Shown here: positions 61,701-64,000 of the stretch, piece after piece | Position numbering within the stretch: the first letter of the stretch is position 1 | How the letters are laid out: every line of letters starts with the position of its first letter | NCBI RefSeq assembly: GCF_000585995.1 | Contig: NZ_CP007410.1 | Location: forward strand, 434,001-498,000 | Origin: Pseudomonas brassicacearum | GTDB lineage: Bacteria; Pseudomonadota; Gammaproteobacteria; Pseudomonadales; Pseudomonadaceae | DNA: 64,000 nt | Reading direction: 5' to 3' | The notes under the pieces: model-generated | Databases searched by the model: none | What the model was told of the DNA's origin: nothing | The model's input: the letters and a program-made list of their open reading frames with translations, nothing else | Position numbers and translations under genes: made by a program

Positions 61701-62874
61701 GATCATTGCCGGTGACGTGCGGGTTGCCGCGCAGCCAGTCGTCGAGTCTTTTCTGATACAGCCGTAACGTGCGCTCGTCCATGGCGCCGGCCAGGTCCAG
61801 CCTGTCCCTGACACCCGTCGCGGCATCCAGCCTGGCTATCCAGGCGCTGATCTCTTCGCCTTCTCCCGGCCCGTTCAGCAACGCGTCGCTCACGGCTGTT
61901 TTCTGCGCCGTTCGCAGATCCGTGACCAGGCGAGCGAGGAAGTCCTCGGCCATGGGGGTGGTATTCACCTCCTCCCAGACGTTATCCGCATCTTCAATCA
62001 GACTGGTCTTGAGTGCGTCCAGGCTTGCGTACATTTGCAGTGGATTACCCGGGCTGTAGAGGATCGCGCTTCCGGGATTGTCGGTATTGTCATGCTGTGT
62101 CAGCGCAACCGCGCCCGGCATCGGCACACTGGACCACCACCCTTCGGGGGTGACACTCAGGCTATAGACCCCGGGCCGGACACTTTCCGCCATCTTGGCC
62201 CGAGACGCGGCATCCAGTGCCGACAGCGCATGCTCCGTCAGCGCTTTGTGCATCGGCAGACCCAGGATTGCGTCCAGCCGATGGAGGTCTGCTTGCGCCT
62301 TGAGTTGCCTGCCGAATTCATGAGCCAGCCAGTCGTCAATGCTGCGGTCCGGGCTGAAATCGGACGGTTTGTCCCAGAACTTATCCAGAGCCTCTGTCAG
62401 CAGTTGTTCATACGACACCGGTATGAGGCTGATCAGTCGTTTGATTGCTTCCTTTGCGTCACGGCTATTCAAGGTGGCCGGCATATCCGTGACGTTTTCC
62501 TGATCGGTGACGACGTTGATGCTGGCCAGATCGATGAAGAATTCCCGCGCATTTACCTTACCGGCGACGGCGCGCCAGAAAAGTGTATTGAGGGGAACTG
62601 TCTCGAGCACTGTCCGTTTAACCGTCGATGCATCGGTTGTGTGGGCAGGTTGAGGAATGCGTTCGTCGTGCAGCCGGCACACGAGTATTTCTTTTACGGT
62701 CACCTTGTCCGCCATCGCGGGGAAGCTTTTTCTGAACCAGTAATCCAAGTGCCGTGTAGCCACCTTCGAAGGGCGTGGAAGGGTGTCGTTCAGGCGGATC
62801 ATCTGCTGCTGCGAGGCCTTGAGTTGGCTTATCAGCAGGGCGCTAGCGGTTTGTAAAGGGTTGTTCTCCAGCAT
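58798..62874 (-). CDS. dermonecrotic-toxin-like giant protein (DUF6543-type) with RelE/ParE-like C-terminal domain
   Basis: This 1358-residue protein begins MLENNPLQTASALL after a strong AGGAAGAG site. It has no classical signal peptide. The N-terminal ~740 residues are helix-rich, with the pattern of the dermonecrotic toxin-like N-terminal domain (DUF6543) found in large Pseudomonas proteins. A hydrophobic Gly/Ala-rich stretch at 767-803 could be a membrane-insertion hairpin. A Thr/Pro-rich linker at about 1236-1258 precedes the last ~80 residues (1279-1358), which read AARAKINEIMDDIRAG, RINKYYWYDM, SGRGAWRAAFERKGDTW and GFYDYH. These resemble small RelE/ParE-type toxins. No immunity gene is adjacent. 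The family and toxic function are inferences from pattern only. Confidence 0.65.
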   Translation of the reverse strand: MLENNPLQTASALLISQLKASQQQMIRLNDTLPRPSKVATRHLDYWFRKSFPAMADKVTVKEILVCRLHDERIPQPAHTTDASTVKRTVLETVPLNTLFWRAVAGKVNAREFFIDLASINVVTDQENVTDMPATLNSRDAKEAIKRLISLIPVSYEQLLTEALDKFWDKPSDFSPDRSIDDWLAHEFGRQLKAQADLHRLDAILGLPMHKALTEHALSALDAASRAKMAESVRPGVYSLSVTPEGWWSSVPMPGAVALTQHDNTDNPGSAILYSPGNPLQMYASLDALKTSLIEDADNVWEEVNTTPMAEDFLARLVTDLRTAQKTAVSDALLNGPGEGEEISAWIARLDAATGVRDRLDLAGAMDERTLRLYQKRLDDWLRGNPHVTGNDRVAWWRAVQDLQITMLDTPPPPDPVTLATLEALQDRTRTLLAGFIKDRYPPVDPDQVSLSIRKQLIDPHAPTGESPFGSGVALGQVKAIVDDRRSLTEWAMSNLTPDERNAAHTTVEGPLSFAQIVEVIERANVGSRLPAALQLAARKHQAEWMSLKGKQMRAQAWAAHISGDFTHDKDNTGLNLVLAALGSPAPEGRSKVNGHEVVVRQIQWGDSVLKEMLVFGVKTFTSRPSLTLYTPGAPDGKVFRDVDAGSTRELESALVQTLTATLEMTRWLISQLPLMEQADQLASLVPASDNLTLDEKIKKVTQPTFSWIKHRVKDDFASKVASPAVKGNLLKALHETQITHALKTADALTVTNAERDSAAAQEGRRNGVTLLAGAMAMFYAGRLGGVLGRAILPVMAGGAGVSAIQDEGGSFSQWTRDFISGLGEVMAEAGQDLIMARATRRRDKTRPELSSLPRMPDPELGPFLLKGFDGKGLIPEGRNLYRDTGGQGYLKLRNDYCKTAIQAGERIIYTPNNRTHQLTVTWKNGRWQIEEPQRLRGGGNIQSLFSRTPETPQQKTYSTLVEGVLVDHHWPSREVVNTVKKVIHSMPEELAERILRESMNDIAVHDIDAYRLRINQINKGLHNQAQHKKPHESLLYKFNVWQAVDYCTRDIDSQARGIQLTSAQKIKIFDMTLPLKKELFDSEGNFKMMMSSLPDNLTGALFITIIPEQGKKKAAMTKIQNDIHEVVEVAEKRVWEDLGVLFSGEGPEVAAARENYKTNPANFAEYKKKKLGAFRDEMKKRHKPGLLTEIRNNKIPYVIANKGKSQRKTLLVTGEDITNFTKNLSNYDTFDIEVVTQVPTKKVPGKSPTTSTPPVLAEASTAIDKFTVSLSTLAETQMSYDNFPEAARAKINEIMDDIRAGRATTKRINKYYWYDMAQLSPGSGRGAWRAAFERKGDTWVLQGFYDYHANKPATVWEG

Positions 62875-62998
62875 GTTCTCTTCCTGAGAAAATTTTCGGA
62901 AGGGATAACCTATTGAAGAAGCGCGAAGAGGGGGCGGTATATAGATACCGCATGTAGCGGCACCGGGCGATGTACACAAGTTGTGAAGACATGATCTA

Positions 62999-63023
62999 TG
63001 TGGGGGCCGCGCTTGCTCATGAT
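62999..63023 (+). repeat. degenerate half REP
   Basis: TGTGGGGGCCGCGCTTGCTC is a decayed arm of the main REP family, without partner. It is in the 291-base gap upstream of the toxin-like gene. Confidence 0.5.
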
Positions 63024-63088
63024 GGCCGATAGCTGCTCATGCTTCAGCGCGGACCTCCAGAAGCGGAACGCGGAGCGTCCCTGGCGGC

Positions 63089-63112
63089 GTTCCCACGCGG
63101 GAGCGTGGGAAC
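63089..63112. repeat. small palindromic repeat (third family)
   Basis: GTTCCCACGC and GCGTGGGAAC flank four bases. Similar GTTCCCACGC palindromes are common in Pseudomonas intergenic DNA. It lies just past the periplasmic protein gene. Confidence 0.8.
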
Positions 63113-63165
63113 GATCAAAATGGCTGCGCAGCCCAGTGGGAGCGCCACCGGGCCTCTTTAGCGCT

Positions 63166-63612
63166 TTATTGCACCTTCGCCAAATCCCCTTTCAACGCAA
63201 CGCCCGCCATGATCGCGCCGGCGTGGCATTCGTAGGTGGTCGGATCCTTGCGTTCGTTGCTCTTGTAGAAGCTGACGATGTTGGTGACCGCATTGGCGCC
63301 GGCGTTCTTGGCGGCCTGGTGCAAGCTGATCAGTGCCGATTGCAGCACCCATTCGCAGGCCACTTCATCGGATTTGTTGAAGGCATTGGTTTTCTTGTTG
63401 GTCACGGCACCCGGGCTGACGACGGTGACGTTGCCAGCCGGTTTGTTGCCAGCCAGGTAGAACTTCACGCTGCCGTCGATTTTGCCGGTGCGGATGGCTT
63501 CGGCGACGACTTTGTCAAACGGCAGGAACAGCGCGGTATCGCGAGCCTGGCTGATGGCTGGCAGGGTGCTGAGCAAGAGAGCGGCGGTTACGGCGATTTT
63601 CTTCAACGACAT
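63166..63612 (-). CDS. small exported protein of unknown function (often labelled excinuclease-like)
   Basis: A ~148-residue protein with a clear signal peptide (LKKIAVTAALLLSTLPAISQA, cleaved before RDT). The mature domain has a YbjQ-like look: VKFYLAGNK, VACEWVLQSALISLHQAAKNAGANAVTNIVSFYKS and two cysteines that could form a disulphide. In databases such proteins often carry a misleading excinuclease name, but no UvrA feature is present. Two ATGs in a row (63615 and 63612) follow AAGGAG; the second has the better spacing. It is 40 bases downstream of the ketosynthase and probably in the same operon. Confidence 0.75.
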   Translation of the reverse strand: MSLKKIAVTAALLLSTLPAISQARDTALFLPFDKVVAEAIRTGKIDGSVKFYLAGNKPAGNVTVVSPGAVTNKKTNAFNKSDEVACEWVLQSALISLHQAAKNAGANAVTNIVSFYKSNERKDPTTYECHAGAIMAGVALKGDLAKVQ

Positions 63613-63654
63613 CATGAGTCTCCTTGACGAGGGGTAACGGGCATTTGAACCGGT

Positions 63655-64000
63655 TCAGTGCCAGCGGCGGAAGATCAGCGAGGTGTTGACCCCACCAAAG
63701 GCGAAGTTGTTGTTCATCACGTATTCGTTGCTCATCGGCCTGAACTCATTGCGCAGGTAATCGAGCTTGCCGCATTGGGGATCAACCTCGTCGAGGTTGA
63801 AGGTGTGCACGTAGAGGTCGCGGTTCAGCATTTCGATGCTGAACCAGGATTCCAACGCGCCACAGGCGCCCAGGGTATGGCCAAGAAAGCTCTTTTGCGA
63901 GCTGATGGGCATGTGCTCGCCGAACAGGCTGCTGGTGGCCAGGGTTTCGGCGATGTCGCCTTGTTCGGTGGCGGTGCCGTGGCCGTTGACGTAGCCGATG
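63655..64000 (-). CDS. beta-ketoacyl-ACP synthase (KAS II-like), 3' part
   Basis: The last ~115 residues of a FabF-like ketosynthase, cut by the right edge. It contains the first catalytic His in GYVNGHGTATEQGD and the second in KSFLGHTLGACGALE, and ends MNNNFAFGGVNTSLIFRRWH. The Cys nucleophile lies outside the window. The end sequence with NTSLIFRRW and DPQCGKLDYL is more like ketosynthases of aryl-polyene pathways than like housekeeping FabF; this is an inference. Confidence 0.85.
   Translation of the reverse strand, partial: IGYVNGHGTATEQGDIAETLATSSLFGEHMPISSQKSFLGHTLGACGALESWFSIEMLNRDLYVHTFNLDEVDPQCGKLDYLRNEFRPMSNEYVMNNNFAFGGVNTSLIFRRWH

Overview
The window reads as a chromosome segment of a fluorescent Pseudomonas (P. 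fluorescens complex). The evidence is high-GC coding with strong third-position bias, the medium-chain PHA locus phaC1-phaZ-phaC2-phaD facing phaI-phaF, the hisI-hisE-tatABC and ponA/pilMNOPQ-aroK-aroB-damX-gltB-gltD-hemE gene orders, and many 89-90 bp paired REP palindromes of the kind known from this group. Species assignment is an inference; no rRNA or tRNA gene was seen.

Left part (1-21.5 kb), mostly minus strand. A ubiE-ubiJ-ubiB ubiquinone block leads into hisI-hisE, then tatA-tatB-tatC and rsmE (cut by the left edge). On the plus strand a small PHA-system protein and the phasins phaI-phaF converge on phaD at the end of phaC1-phaZ-phaC2-phaD. Upstream of the pha genes lie a DUF971 protein, the HslUV protease, and argS with a SPOR-domain protein, preceded by priA. 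REP doublets punctuate almost every transcription-unit boundary.

Middle part (21.5-43.7 kb). rpmE, a secreted thermonuclease and malic enzyme are on the plus strand. A small AT-rich islet with one unknown 103-residue gene follows. ponA (minus) is divergent from the type IV pilus assembly operon pilM-N-O-P-Q. aroK, aroB, a DamX-like SPOR protein, glutamate synthase gltB-gltD and hemE then follow on the plus strand.

Right part (43.7-64 kb), more accessory. A secreted chitin-active LPMO (GbpA/CbpD type) is followed directly by a compact gspC-to-gspM type II secretion operon joined by 1-8 base overlaps, which is a plausible enzyme-plus-exporter unit. An MFS exporter with a divergent LysR regulator comes next, then a stand-alone queC. 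After that is a 1358-residue dermonecrotic-toxin-like protein whose last ~80 residues look like a small RelE/ParE-type toxin fold. The window ends with a small periplasmic protein and the 3' end of a ketosynthase that may belong to an aryl-polyene-type cluster.

Most candidates for something new are at the right: the giant toxin-like protein with no visible immunity gene, and the LPMO/T2SS unit with an unusually short GspC. Smaller regulatory observations are A-rich Hfq/Crc-type motifs at the starts of phaC1, phaI and the LPMO gene, an rpmE terminator hairpin lying inside the next reading frame, and the fixed-length REP doublets.
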